From NCBI GenBank assembly GCA_963745675.1, contig CAVUYM010000008.1, positions 248,001 to 312,000 of the forward strand: 64,000 bases of DNA, written 5' to 3'. Made by a program: the position numbers and the translations under genes. The stretch comes from JAUIIK01 sp963745675. GTDB taxonomy: Bacteria; Chloroflexota; Chloroflexia; Thermomicrobiales; CFX8. Below, piece after piece: positions 37,534 through 47,652 of this stretch (position 1 is the first letter of the stretch; each line of letters begins with the position of its first letter). The notes under the pieces were generated by a model that saw nothing but the letters and a program-made list of their open reading frames with translations, searched no databases and had not been told where the DNA came from.

Positions 37534-38616
37534 ATGCGTATTGGTATCGACGCTACATACGCCGCGATGCGGAATGGCACCGGGCGCTATCTTTCGGCGC
37601 TGATCGAAGAACTTGAGCACCGTACCGACGTGCAGCTTATCCAATTTCGCGCGCCGCGCGTTGAACGGCTGCCGAGGTTGCTTCGATTGCCGCTCAACGG
37701 AAGTATCCACGTCCTGTGGTCGCAGCTGGTGCTGCCTGTCTGGGCATGGCAGCGGCAAATTGACGTCATTCATACGAGCATGGTCGGGCCGCTGTTGACG
37801 CCCTGTCCGCAGCTCCTCACGATCCACGATGGGCTCGATTTTCGCCCGGAATGGAGACCCTCAGCGATCTGGAGCGCCTACGTGAGGCTGCTCGGCGCAT
37901 TGGCGGCTCGCCGATCGGCAGCGGTCGTAACGGTAAGCCACGCTGCGGCGGAAGATGTCCAGCGCTTTTTTCGAGTGCCAGCCGAGCGCCTGCACGTCGT
38001 ATGGAATGGAGCCAGTTCGCTCGCGACGGCTGGCGGAACATCTCCAATTGTCGGGCTCGTCCCGGGCCGTTACGTGCTCGTCGTCGGCTCGCGAGCGCGT
38101 TACAAGAATCACGAAACGGCAGTCGATGCGGTCGCTTTGGTCCGCGAGCGTCATGCGGACATCAAGCTCGTGCTTGTGGGCCGGGGGCTTGAGGATCTGG
38201 AGTATGGACGCGACTGGCTGCATGCGCCGGGGCGCTTGCCGGACGGCGAACTAGGTTGGCTCTACGAGCACGCCGCACTTTGCTGTGTTCCTTCCCTGCA
38301 TGAGGGTTTCGGACTGCCGGTTGTGGAAGCGTTGATCTATGGTGTGCCGGTCGTCGCGTCGGACATCCCGGCCCTGCGTGAGGTGGGCGGGGCAGGCGCG
38401 CGCTTCGCTGATCCACTCGATCCGGCTGCATTCGCCGCTGCGATGCTCGACGTTATTGACCACCAGTCTGCCGAACGAACGCGCCTTGAACCAATCGCCG
38501 CACGCGCAGCGGAGCGCACCTGGCTACGGGCAACCAATGAGATTGTCGACATCTATGCGTCGATCGTCGAGCCGCGAAAGGATGGACGCGCTTGGGCGCC
38601 CGTCAGCGCCTCCTGA
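37534..38616 (+). CDS. Glycosyltransferase family 4
   Basis: 360 residues starting at ATG 37534 (GTGATG overlap with the flippase end). GT-B fold: N-terminal domain MRIGIDATYAAMRNGTGRYL, IDVIHTSMVGPLL, LLTIHDGLDFRPE; C-terminal domain VLVVGSRARYKNHETAV, LVLVGRGLEDLEYG, and the donor-binding motif PSLHEGFGLPVVEALIYGVPVVASD, with the E-x7-E pair. It transfers a sugar from a nucleotide donor, retaining configuration. Intact in one frame, unlike its neighbours. An overlap of about 25 bases with the next gene suggests one operon. Confidence 0.88.
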   Translation: MRIGIDATYAAMRNGTGRYLSALIEELEHRTDVQLIQFRAPRVERLPRLLRLPLNGSIHVLWSQLVLPVWAWQRQIDVIHTSMVGPLLTPCPQLLTIHDGLDFRPEWRPSAIWSAYVRLLGALAARRSAAVVTVSHAAAEDVQRFFRVPAERLHVVWNGASSLATAGGTSPIVGLVPGRYVLVVGSRARYKNHETAVDAVALVRERHADIKLVLVGRGLEDLEYGRDWLHAPGRLPDGELGWLYEHAALCCVPSLHEGFGLPVVEALIYGVPVVASDIPALREVGGAGARFADPLDPAAFAAAMLDVIDHQSAERTRLEPIAARAAERTWLRATNEIVDIYASIVEPRKDGRAWAPVSAS

Positions 38617-40144
38617 TCGGGGCAGCAGTCGCGATGCTTGCTGCCGGGGCGATTGTCGTGAGCGGGCGGCTCGACCTCGCGCCTGAGATTGTAATTCCCA
38701 TCGCGACACTCCTTGGGGCGGCAATATTCATTGTCGTGCTAGGTCCGGCACGCGGTGGGCTGGCCTGCCTGTTACTGATGGCCGCGCTAAATCGCTATAG
38801 CGCCGAGATATTCGGGGCCAGCCTGAAGCCGGAACATTTCGTCGCTCCAGTTGTTGCCGCCGCACTCCTGCCACAATGGCGTTCGCTCGTACCGGAGCTT
38901 GCGAGGCGTTGATCTGCTCCTGCTCGGCTGGCTCGGGTGGTCGATCGTCGGGGGTCTGTTGAACGCCCCGGACCCGGTCGATAGCACCAAACTTTGGGCG
39001 ATGTTGCTCCTGGTTGCCTTCCCCTACTTCGTCATCGTCACGACGGTTCGTACGGCCGGGAGGATGATTGCCGTCGTCGATTGGTGGATGCTCGTCAGTA
39101 TCGCGGTCGGACTCTTTGGGATCGCGACACACCTGCTCTATGCCTGGGAGATCAATCTCGGGATTCAGATCAACCCGGTCACTGCTGATCCAACTGTGCC
39201 GTCTACCTTCAGAGAGTCGAATCTCTTCGGCAGCGCCATGATGATCCTGGCGCTGACCGCAATCGCGCTATTGCTGCTTGGCTATCGGCAGCGCCGCCTC
39301 GCCTCGGTCGCTGCGGTCGTCGGATTCGTCGGATTGCAAGTGAGTTTCGCGCGCACGGCCTGGGTCGCATTCGTCGTCGGCATCCTGATTTTGGCGGCGC
39401 TGCTCGTTCTTCTCTCGGCTCCGAAACGCTTACAGCATTTCCCCGGAACTGCTGCGGCCCGTTGGCATAGTGGCGGCGGGTGCGATCCTGGCGACCGTTT
39501 TCGTCTGGTTGCCGATTGGAGATACAAGTGTGCGAAAAAGCAGGGATGACACTGTAGCGGCGCATGCGACGCGTGAAGCACAGTTCTATGCCAGTATGAC
39601 CGCGGGAGCGCAGGCTGCCCCCGCGACGCTGCAGCCTCTCCTTGCGGGAACGCCGACGGTCTTCTTTGTTCCGACTCCCTCGCCGGAAAATCCGGACATC
39701 GTCGGTCGTGTCGGCAGCATCGCCGACACTTCAGATTCATCGCTCCGCATTCGGATCGAGTTTGCGCGACAAGCGTTGCGGGACTGGCGCGACCATCCAG
39801 TTATCGGTCTGGGTATCGGCTCATTCGGCCAGACATACACAACAACAAGCTACGACCGCGCCTGGCTCAGCAATACGTTTGTGCGCACGTTGCACGACGG
39901 CGGCGTCATCGGGTTGGCGCTCTTTCTCGCTCCACTCGGGATACTGGTGGCAGCCGGGCTCCGGCTCACCGATCAGATCAGCGGCGATCTGGATCGACTG
40001 GCACTGGCAATCGGCGTCGCGGTAGCGGGAATGTTTATTGCCTTTCAAGCTACAGAGGGATTCCAGCTAGCCTGGTACTGGGCTGTCCTTGGACTCTTCG
40101 CGGCTGCCGTAAGACTCGCTCACGAACGCCGGGCTAGCGTTTAA
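38592..40144 (+). CDS. O-antigen ligase/polymerase-like membrane protein (two frameshifts)
   Basis: About 510 residues reconstructed, with 10-12 TM segments. Frame 1 gives LLIGAAVAMLAAGAIVVSG and FGASLKPEHFVAPVVAAALL. After a break near 38905 frame 2 gives VDLLLLGWLGWSIVGGLLNAPD, TFRESNLFGSAMMILAL and LQVSFARTAWVAFVVGILI. After a break near 39450 frame 3 gives VAAGAILATVFVWLP, IEFARQALRDWRDHPVIGLGIGSFG and VRTLHDGGVIGLALFLAPLG. The RxxWxxHPxxGxGxGxF plus H-D-x-G pattern on a long loop is the hallmark of WaaL/Wzy ligases and polymerases. It likely polymerises or attaches the polysaccharide made in this locus. Confidence 0.78.
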
Positions 40145-40145
40145 C

Positions 40146-41320
40146 ATGAGCCTGCCGGACCAGAACGATTCTCTTCATCCACCCGAGCGATGAACTCTAT
40201 GGTTCAGATCGCTGCTTGCTTGATATCGTCAAAGGCTTGCCCGCTGGGGATCGGGCCGTAGTCGCACTGCCGATCGACCTGCCCTATGCCGGGGCATTGA
40301 GCCGCGAGTTGGAGGCATGCTGGAGCGCTCATCGAACGTATCGACATGCTCGTTCTACGGCGCTCGTTGCTGCGACCCGGGCAGTTGCCGGTGCTCTTCT
40401 GGCGTTTTGTGTTGGGTACGCTCGCAATCGTCAGGCTGCTGAGACGCTATGATGCGGATATCGTTCACTCCAATACCGTTGCCGTCGTCTGTGGTGCGAG
40501 CGCCGCCGCATTGACTGCTACACCACATCTCTGGCATGTCCACGAACACATCGGCGACGAACCGCGGCTCTACCGGATGCTCATCCGACTGATGCTGACG
40601 ATCTTTCCCGGCACGGATCGTTGCCAACTCACGCTCGGTGGCGCGGGCGCTCATCGGTTCAAGCCAACTGCGGCTTGGACGCACGCGGGTAATCGAGAAT
40701 AGCGTTCGATCCGTCGATCAAGCCGGTCGAGCGGTCCCTGCGAGATGCAGATGTCCGCTTTGATAATCGGTGTCGTGGGGCGCTTGTCATCCCGCAAAGG
40801 CACTGCTGAGGCGATCGACGCCGCCGGGATTCTGGCAGCTTCCGGGAAGCGCTTCGAGATGCGGTTTGTTGGCGCTGTACCTCCCGACCGACCGAATCTG
40901 ATGCGGAAGTATGAGGAGCAGGTCGAAACCCTGGATCTCACGTCTTATGTCACATTCAGTGGTCAGGTCGATGATATCCGTTCGCAACTCGAACAGTTCG
41001 ATCTCTTGCTCTTGCCATCCCAGCGTCCAGAGCCCTTCGGTCTTGTCGTCATAGAGGGCATGGCTGCCGGCCTGCCGGTAGTTGCGACGCTCAATGGTGG
41101 TGGCAGCGACGAGATTCTCGCTCATGGCGTCACGGGCATCTACTGCGGGCGCGAACCCGCATCGATCGCAGCCGCCCTGGAAGCACTGCTCGACGCCCCT
41201 GACCGTCGCCATGAACTTGGAGCAGCAGCTGCTTCGGTGGCAGCCCGTCGTTACGCCCGAACCAGATACCAGCGCGACTTCGTACGAATTTACGAACGCC
41301 TCGTTGCGACTCCGAGTTGA
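40146..41320 (+). CDS. Glycosyltransferase family 4, heavily frame-broken
   Basis: Family 4 signatures can be followed across several frames: TILFIHPSDELYGSDRCLLDIVKGLPAGD at the N-terminus (with ELYGSDR matching the glycine loop), IVRLLRRYDADIVHSNTV and LWHVHEHIGDEPRLYR mid-way, then after breaks near 40640-40740 IIGVVGRLSSRKGTAEAI, VTFSGQVDDIRSQLEQFDLLLLPSQRPEPFGLVVIEGMAAGLPVVAT. The C-terminal half is intact with the donor E-x7-E motif (EPFGLVVIE). At least three breaks (about 40320, 40640, 40740) interrupt the N-terminal half. Probable function: addition of one sugar to the repeat unit. Confidence 0.7.
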
Positions 41321-41379
41321 TCTGGGATGCGCTCAGGCACTAGACTCCCGTTGGCCTGATCGTGTTAGTGGGGGAAACA

Positions 41380-42498
41380 ATGACGGCATCACGGTCCCGG
41401 TTGCGAATCGCGATGCTGGGTATGCGGGGGATTCCAGCCAATTACGGCGGCTTTGAGACGTGCGTTGAAGAAGTCGCTCCGCGTCTGGCAGCGCTCGGGC
41501 ACGACGTCACCGTCTACTGCCGGGTGCCGCCGATCCAATACGATGGCGATGTCTATCGCGGCGTTCGGTTGGTGAAGCTACCGACGATTCGCAACAAGTA
41601 TTTCGACACCGCCTTTCACACATTTCTCTCCGCATTGCACGCTAGCTTGCTCCCTTACGATGCCGTCATTATTTTCGGTGTCGGGAATAGCCCTCAGGCG
41701 TTGGCACTCAAATTACTGGGCAAGCCGGTGCTGCTGAATGTCGATGGACTTGACTGGCGGCGGGCAAAATGGCCTGGCCCGGCAAAGTTGATGCTCAAGA
41801 TTTGCTGAACGTCTGGCAAGCAGCGCCGCGACACGCACAATCACTGACTCGCACAATGTCCAAGCCTATTATCGTAAACGCTATGGCGTCGAGCTCGATT
41901 ACATCCCCTACGGCGCGAGCCCCGCGACGCCTGCCCAAAATGGCCAGCTAACGCGCTTCAATCTGGAGCCCGGCGGCTACTTTCTCTATGTTGGTCGTCT
42001 GGAGCCGGAAAATCGGGTGCTCGATCTCGTCGAGGCGGCGCGCAAGGCAAAGATCAGCCGAACGGTCGTCGTCGTCGGTGATGCACCCTATTCCAGTGAT
42101 TACATCGCCGAACTGGTTGAACGCGGGAGAGATCACGTCACCTTCACGGGTGCGATCTATGGCGCTGGCTACTGGGAACTCAATCATCATGCCCACGCTT
42201 ACGTCTTCCCTGTTGCGTCGGATGGCACGCACCCGGCTCTGATAGAAGCTATGGCATGTGGAAATCCGATCCTCGCACGTGGCATCCCCGACAACCGTGC
42301 TGTCGGCGGCGACGCCGTGCGCTACTTCGATACGGTCGACGAGCTTGTCGAACTCATGGAGTGGGCGGATCATGGCGGCGACGATACCCGGCGTTTGGGC
42401 GAAGCGGCGCGGGCACGTGCGAACAGCGAGTTCAACTGGGATCGCGTGACCCTGGACTATCAGAAGCTCAGCATCGAGATTCGGAAGCCTTCGGCTAG
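41380..42498 (+). CDS. DUF1972-type glycosyltransferase (family 4), frameshift
   Basis: The N-terminus LRIAMLGMRGIPANYGGFE is the signature of the DUF1972 group of glycosyltransferases (rhamnosyltransferase type). VLLNVDGLDWRRAKW is a typical follow-on. A break near 41805 moves the frame to RTITDSHNVQAYYRKRYGVELDYIPYG, YFLYVGRLEPENRVLDLVEA, VTFTGAIYGAGYWELNHHAHAYVFP and THPALIEAMACGNPILAR, where HPALIEAMACG is the donor motif. I end it at a TAG at 42498, which needs a late frame change; the open frame otherwise runs to 42706 and overlaps the next gene. GGGG precedes the start. Confidence 0.76.
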
Positions 42499-42511
42499 CA
42501 GTCGAAGAGCA

Positions 42512-43693
42512 ATGGTAGCAACCACGCAATCAGCCCAAGCTCTCGTCGACTGGCTAGAAACACTGACCTTCGAGGGCAGCTCATCCAATACTTCCGGACG
42601 TCGTTGGGCTGACCGACTCGGCCATCATCCAGCAGATATCGGTACACGGAATTGGACCGCTGCTTGGCAGGCGCGTCCAGAACGGGAAATTGAACATCTC
42701 GCCTGAGGTCGATGCCTTTCTCTTGCGCCAGGTCGATCACAACCGCGATCGGCTCAATCTGCTCGGAAACGACCTGGAACGGGTGCTGGCGGCATTCGAG
42801 CGGGACGATATCGAGGCAATCCCACTCAAGGGCAGCGCGATGTTATTAGAGCGTCGCGATGAGATCGACTGGCGACCGATGGCGGATATCGATCTGCTCG
42901 TGCGCCATCCGGTCCAGCAAGACGTTAACCTGGCCTACGCTCATGCCGGATACTGTTTGCCTATCAATTTCTCGACCGGGCTGAGCGGGCTGACCTGGAA
43001 ACACTTGCACTACCAGTATTGCGAACACGAATGGCCCGCTGTTGACGAGGCTGGCGAGCATCGCGACCATCCTCGTGACATCGAATCTCACCCTCGCGTC
43101 ATTGAGATGATGCGCGGTGTGCGCTGGGACATCACCGGCTGGATCGCGAACAATCTCATGGAGGTAAACGGGCGTTGGATTCCGGATGATCGAGCGATGA
43201 CACTCCATCTGGCTGTCCACGCTTCAATATCGGCGCTCGACTCGCGCTTGCGAATGATTCAGATTGTGGACCTGTTGCGGCAGCTTGAACGCACTGGACC
43301 TGCGCCGATACTGTCCGCCGTCCAAAAGTCTGGCCCGCTCTACCACGCGCGCTTTGTCTATCCGGCGCTGGCGCTTGCAGCCCGGCACTGCGACGATGCG
43401 CCATTTGCATGCGGCTGTCGACTGGTTGCGGGTCATATATTCCGCCTGCAATGGCGTCCTGGATAGAGGATGTCTCCTACCACGATCTGTCGTGGTCGAC
43501 GCGCAAGCTCCATCCGGTCGATCAAGACCCGAACCGCTGGGCCGTTACCTTGCGTGAGAGAGCGAAACTGGCGCTCAATGCTGCCGCGCCGCTACCCCGC
43601 GATCTGTCGGGGCGCTATTCGGGCGAGGGTATCCGCGCTATCGCTAGCTGGTATCCGGCATATTATCGAGACCGTCTTCGGCGGCAGAGTTAA
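42512..43693 (+). CDS. Nucleotidyltransferase-like protein (PF14907 type), frameshifts
   Basis: The best segment is LERVLAAFERDDIEAIPLKGSAMLLERR ... WRPMADIDLLVRHP, in which KGS and DIDLLV match the nucleotidyltransferase-fold motif (G-S plus DxD) of the family PF14907. Upstream frames give TQSAQALVDWLETL then SAIIQQISVHGIGPLLGRRV, a helical domain typical before it. Downstream, IPDDRAMTLHLAVHASISALDSRLRMIQIVDLLR is the conserved H-x-D helical part. A final break near 43410 leads to WIEDVSYHDLSWSTRKLH. Members are often found in polysaccharide loci; the reaction is not established. Start ATG 42512 is uncertain because upstream and core lie in different frames. Confidence 0.6.
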
Positions 43694-43747
43694 CGCCGGG
43701 ACGCTGACTTTTTGCCATAGAGATGCGCTCGCAAAGGGTGTTCGTGG

Positions 43748-45115
43748 TTAGTCTGCGGGGCTAAGGTCGAGGTTGCCGGGTAGTGACTCACCGACTGGTT
43801 GCGTTGCCGGTGGTTGTGGCTTCGTCGCGAAGATGAAGAAGATCGAGCCCAATCCAGCGGCGACGCCGAGGATGGTAAAGCCTAGCTGATAGTTGCCGAG
43901 GCGGTCAGCCAGGATACCCGCGACTAACGGCCCGCTGGTCATACCGATCATGACGATCATCGACGAGAAACCCATTACTCTGGCGAAGGCTTTGCGTCCG
44001 AAGTAGTCGGCTCGCATGGCTTGCATCAGCGGGCCGCGCATACCCCAAGAGAGACCGTGGACGACCGCAAAGAAGAGCACCATCCCCAGATTCGTGGCGT
44101 ATGCCAGGACGATTAGAGCTGAAGCGTGGCCGAACATCGCGACTACCGCAATCTTGCGCTTCTCGAAGCGGTCGCCAAGGAAACCGCCAATCGGCAGGCC
44201 AATCATCTGCATGAGGGTCATCAGCGAGACGACCAGCGCTGCGGCGCGCAGCGAGTAGCCCAGGCCCTCGTTGAGATGCACGATGAGGTGCACCATCACC
44301 GCCGAAACGACAAGCACCGCTGATCCATGACCGAGGGAGATAAACCAGAAGGCGCGTGTGCGCATCGCCTCTTTAGGCGTGAACTCAACATCGTCGGGCT
44401 CTTCACGTTGTTCGGCGCGAGCTTGCGCCCGACGCAAGCGGGCTTCCTCGTGCGTCTCCCCGTCCGGAAGCAGTCCCTGCGCTTCGGGATCACGGCGCAT
44501 GAGCTGTGCGATCGGGAGTCCTACGATCAGCACGATGATGCCGGAATAGAAGGCGGTGCTGCGCCAGCCGAGGCCGGTCAATGAGATGGCGACGAGTGGA
44601 ACGAGCAGCCCGCCAACACTCATTCCCATCTGTGCGATGCCCATCGCTGTCGCGCGCTTGCGGACGAACCAGTTGACTAGCGTCGAAGTTAGCGACATGA
44701 AACCGCCCAGGCTGCCACCAACCGCGATCAGAAGGAAGACGAGATAAAAGGTCGTCAGCGAGTTGACCAGACTAAAAAGCATCAGCCCAATGCCAAAAAG
44801 GGTCAGCCCGACGCGCATGACATTGCGCGGTCCAAAGCGGTCGAGTAACCAGCCCTGGAGAGGACCAAGCAGGCCGCTTTCGACCCGCTGCAGGGAAAAT
44901 GCGGCAGAAAGCTCTGCTTTCGACCAGCCGAATTGATCCTGAAGGACTGGTACATAGGCGCCGAAGGATTGCATCAAAAGTGCGGAGAGGAGGATCTGGA
45001 TGCCAAACGCGCCGGAGACGACCCACCAGCCATAGAAGACACCCTGGGCGCGTTCCCGAACCCGTGTCGTTGTGATCAAGCCAACCAACTCCCTGGCTTG
45101 CACGACCGAACACAA
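43748..45115 (-). CDS. Major facilitator superfamily transporter
   Basis: About 455 residues with 12 TM segments and a charged central loop (EARLRRAQARAEQREEPDDVEF). The first part, FYGWWVVSGAFGIQILLSALLMQSFGAYVPVLQDQFGWSKAELSAAFSL, and LLDRFGPRNVMRVGLTLFG (the D-R-F-G motif of loop 2-3) resemble the oxalate/formate antiporter-monocarboxylate porter group; GDRFEKRKIAVVAMFG repeats the motif in the second half. The likely substrate is a carboxylate or similar acid. The start is uncertain (TTG at 45115; a later TTG in GLITTTR has AGGGAG upstream). It is divergent from the PAS kinase operon. Confidence 0.82.
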   Translation of the reverse strand: MCSVVQARELVGLITTTRVRERAQGVFYGWWVVSGAFGIQILLSALLMQSFGAYVPVLQDQFGWSKAELSAAFSLQRVESGLLGPLQGWLLDRFGPRNVMRVGLTLFGIGLMLFSLVNSLTTFYLVFLLIAVGGSLGGFMSLTSTLVNWFVRKRATAMGIAQMGMSVGGLLVPLVAISLTGLGWRSTAFYSGIIVLIVGLPIAQLMRRDPEAQGLLPDGETHEEARLRRAQARAEQREEPDDVEFTPKEAMRTRAFWFISLGHGSAVLVVSAVMVHLIVHLNEGLGYSLRAAALVVSLMTLMQMIGLPIGGFLGDRFEKRKIAVVAMFGHASALIVLAYATNLGMVLFFAVVHGLSWGMRGPLMQAMRADYFGRKAFARVMGFSSMIVMIGMTSGPLVAGILADRLGNYQLGFTILGVAAGLGSIFFIFATKPQPPATQPVGESLPGNLDLSPAD

Positions 45116-45292
45116 GCGCCGATCATAACAGATTCCTCAAGCGCGGCTAAACCAATTCGCCTTGCCGACCGACATTCTTTCTGCCGATTCATGACCAATT
45201 TCCCGCTCATTGTTGCCATGCTTACGGATAGGATTAGTTGAAGCAGTGCTGTCTGTTTGTTGGCTGGATTCCCAATAGGCCGAGATCTCTCT

Positions 45293-47203
45293 ATGACAAT
45301 CGGATCCGATCACCTCAAGACTTCGCCCAGCGATCTTCATCCAACGGGTGCTGAGTTGGATCCAACTATCCATCTTGGACCGGATTTCTTCGATCTTTCG
45401 ACCTTCGCGAAGATCATCATCACTCCATCGGGCGCCTGCGTGCGCGCAAATCCCGCCATGGCTGATCTTTTTGGCCGTCCGCTTCCTGAATTTCCATCTA
45501 TACGATTTGAGCAATTGATATTTCCGGACGACCGTAATGCGATCATGGCTGAACTATGTCGGCTCGCCGTGCAGGAAATCGACCAAATCAGCGTCGATGT
45601 CCGCAGCGTCAATGCGGCTGGAAAGAAATTCTGGACTCGCCAGCACATAGCCGTACTCCAGCCTCATCAACGTGGCGTTGAGCATATCCTCGTGCAAGTT
45701 GAGGACATCAGCGAACTGAGAGCACTGAGCATTCGGCTCGAACGACAGTACGACTATGAACGCACCCTGATTGATCACCTGCCGGGTATCATCATTGGAT
45801 CCTTCGATAAAAACCTTCGTTACCAGACCCTCGAGGGACTCGCCCTTGAGGAACATGGCGTCAGTCAGGAAGCGTTTCTCGGGAAGACCCCCTGGGAAAT
45901 TCGCGGAAATGAACGCGGCGCAGAAATAGCTGAACACTTCCGTGCCGTTCTGGCTGGCGAAAGTCGCTCATACCCTTCAGAATTCGGCGGGCGATTTTAT
46001 GAAACGAGAGTCGTGCCGAAGAGGGATGAAGAAGGAACGATCTCATCTGGAACTGTGATCTACGTTGATGTGACCGATCTCCGAATAGCCGAGATCGCTC
46101 GCCAGCGGCGAAGTGAGATCTACCGAGCGATCGTGAGAAATCTTCCGGGCGCAGTGGCGGCGATATTCGATACGGATTTGCGTTACATTGTTGTTGATGG
46201 CCACGGGTTGGGCGACCTGAATTTGACGCCTGAGATGATAGAGGGAAAAACGGCCTTAGAATTCTGGGATCCTGAAGGCCGAGATTTGATGGTGCAGCAC
46301 TTGCGAGCCACTATCGAAGGCAATCCCCAGTCCTACGAAGAGGTGATTAATGGCCGTCACTATGAGATTCGCACCGTTCCGATTCGCGACGCCGATGGCA
46401 CGATCGAGCTTGGCGTTGTCATCAATTACGATATTACGGAACGTAAAGCTTCCGAGCGAGAACGAGAGAAGCTGACCGAAGCACTGGAAAAGAGCAATCA
46501 CGATCTCGCAGAGTTTGCTTCCGTCGCAGCGCACGATTTGCGGGCTCCACTTGTGACGATCAACGGGCTGGCAACGATTCTTGCGGAGGATTATCAAGAC
46601 AAGCTCGATGAAGAAGGGCGCCATCTGCTCGATCGGATTATCGTCAACTCGGATAAGATGCAGACACTCCTCGGCGAACTCCTCGAAATCTCCCGCCTTG
46701 GCCGGAGCGAGACGGATTTTGTGCCTGTAGATCTCGCCGCGGTGATCAATCACGTTCGTGAGCAGCAGCATTTCTCACTCGATCGCCATAAGGCTGAGCT
46801 CGTGGTGAACGTCGGTAGCATTTCGCTACTTGCGAACCGGACGCGCATGGTGCAGCTATTCGGAAACCTTGTAGATAACGCAGTGAAATATACGCCGCGC
46901 GACCGTACTCCGCGGATTGAGATCACGGCGACCGACGAGGGTGATTTCTGGTTAGTAGCCGTCGCCGACAATGGCGTTGGCATTTCAGGCGATCACCAGA
47001 CGGCGGTGTTTGAAATGTTCCAACGCTTACCTGATGGACAGAAATTGAATCCGAAAGGGACTGGGATGGGGCTCGCGCTGGTTGAGCGGATAGTGAAGCT
47101 GCACGGAGGCAGCGTCTGGATTGATCCAGATACAGAGGTGGGGACGACATTTTGCATCAGGCTGCCAAAGCTCGGATTGGACGACGGGGACGCAAGTCTA
47201 TGA
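45293..47203 (+). CDS. Soluble multi-PAS sensor histidine kinase
   Basis: 636 residues from ATG 45293, no TM segment. Three PAS-type domains: about 30-150 (ITPSGACVRANPAMADLFG ... DISELR), 165-285 (HLPGIIIGSFDKNLRYQTLEG ... GTVIYVDVTDLR) and 295-405 (NLPGAVAAIFDTDLRYIVVDG ... GVVINYDITERK). A coiled coil leads to the DHp phospho-His in EFASVAAHDLRAPLVTI, then an HATPase with NLVDNAVKYTP (N box), VAVADNGVGI and GTGMGLALVERIVKLHGG. This type (HDLRxPL box) is common in phytochrome/bacteriophytochrome-like and NarX-like soluble kinases. Stop and next start overlap (ATGA), so the receiver downstream is a likely partner. Confidence 0.9.
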   Translation: MTIGSDHLKTSPSDLHPTGAELDPTIHLGPDFFDLSTFAKIIITPSGACVRANPAMADLFGRPLPEFPSIRFEQLIFPDDRNAIMAELCRLAVQEIDQISVDVRSVNAAGKKFWTRQHIAVLQPHQRGVEHILVQVEDISELRALSIRLERQYDYERTLIDHLPGIIIGSFDKNLRYQTLEGLALEEHGVSQEAFLGKTPWEIRGNERGAEIAEHFRAVLAGESRSYPSEFGGRFYETRVVPKRDEEGTISSGTVIYVDVTDLRIAEIARQRRSEIYRAIVRNLPGAVAAIFDTDLRYIVVDGHGLGDLNLTPEMIEGKTALEFWDPEGRDLMVQHLRATIEGNPQSYEEVINGRHYEIRTVPIRDADGTIELGVVINYDITERKASEREREKLTEALEKSNHDLAEFASVAAHDLRAPLVTINGLATILAEDYQDKLDEEGRHLLDRIIVNSDKMQTLLGELLEISRLGRSETDFVPVDLAAVINHVREQQHFSLDRHKAELVVNVGSISLLANRTRMVQLFGNLVDNAVKYTPRDRTPRIEITATDEGDFWLVAVADNGVGISGDHQTAVFEMFQRLPDGQKLNPKGTGMGLALVERIVKLHGGSVWIDPDTEVGTTFCIRLPKLGLDDGDASL

Positions 47204-47652
47204 CCAGCGCGCGAGCAATCACAACTCTGCGGATCATGCTGGTTGAGGACAACCCAGATCACGTACTCCTGATCCGGCGCGCTATCTATCAGATCGACGA
47301 CGGCCATGAGGTCGAAATTGTAAGCGACGGAGCACGCGTCTTCGGTCTGATCCAGGCGAGCGATCAACTTCCTGATCTCATCCTTCTCGATATCAACATG
47401 CCCGGCTTTTCCGGCTTTGATGTCCTGAAACAATTGCGAGCCGACGAGCCGTCTCGGCTGATACCTATCGTGATGCTCACTTCGTCAGAAGCTGACACAG
47501 ACATTGCCCGCGCCTATGAATTAGGAGCCAGCGGATATATCACTAAACCTTCCCACATCCAGGATATGCGAGCGATCCTCGGCAATACGATGCTCTACTG
47601 GTCAGCGTTGAAGCGGAATACAACCGAGCTCGAGGAGTCGCGTCTTGACTGA
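47200..47652 (+). CDS. Single-domain response regulator (Rcp1-type)
   Basis: 150 residues, a receiver with no output domain. Acidic pair in RIMLVEDNPDH, phospho-acceptor Asp in DLILLDINMPGFSGFDVL, Ser/Thr in VMLTSSEAD, Lys in YITKPS. The HVLLIRRAI opening is typical of Rcp1-like partners of soluble PAS or phytochrome kinases. Translationally coupled to the kinase and, by an 8-base overlap, to the next gene. It probably passes phosphate to another protein or acts as a phosphate sink; no DNA-binding domain. Confidence 0.88.
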   Translation: MTSARAITTLRIMLVEDNPDHVLLIRRAIYQIDDGHEVEIVSDGARVFGLIQASDQLPDLILLDINMPGFSGFDVLKQLRADEPSRLIPIVMLTSSEADTDIARAYELGASGYITKPSHIQDMRAILGNTMLYWSALKRNTTELEESRLD

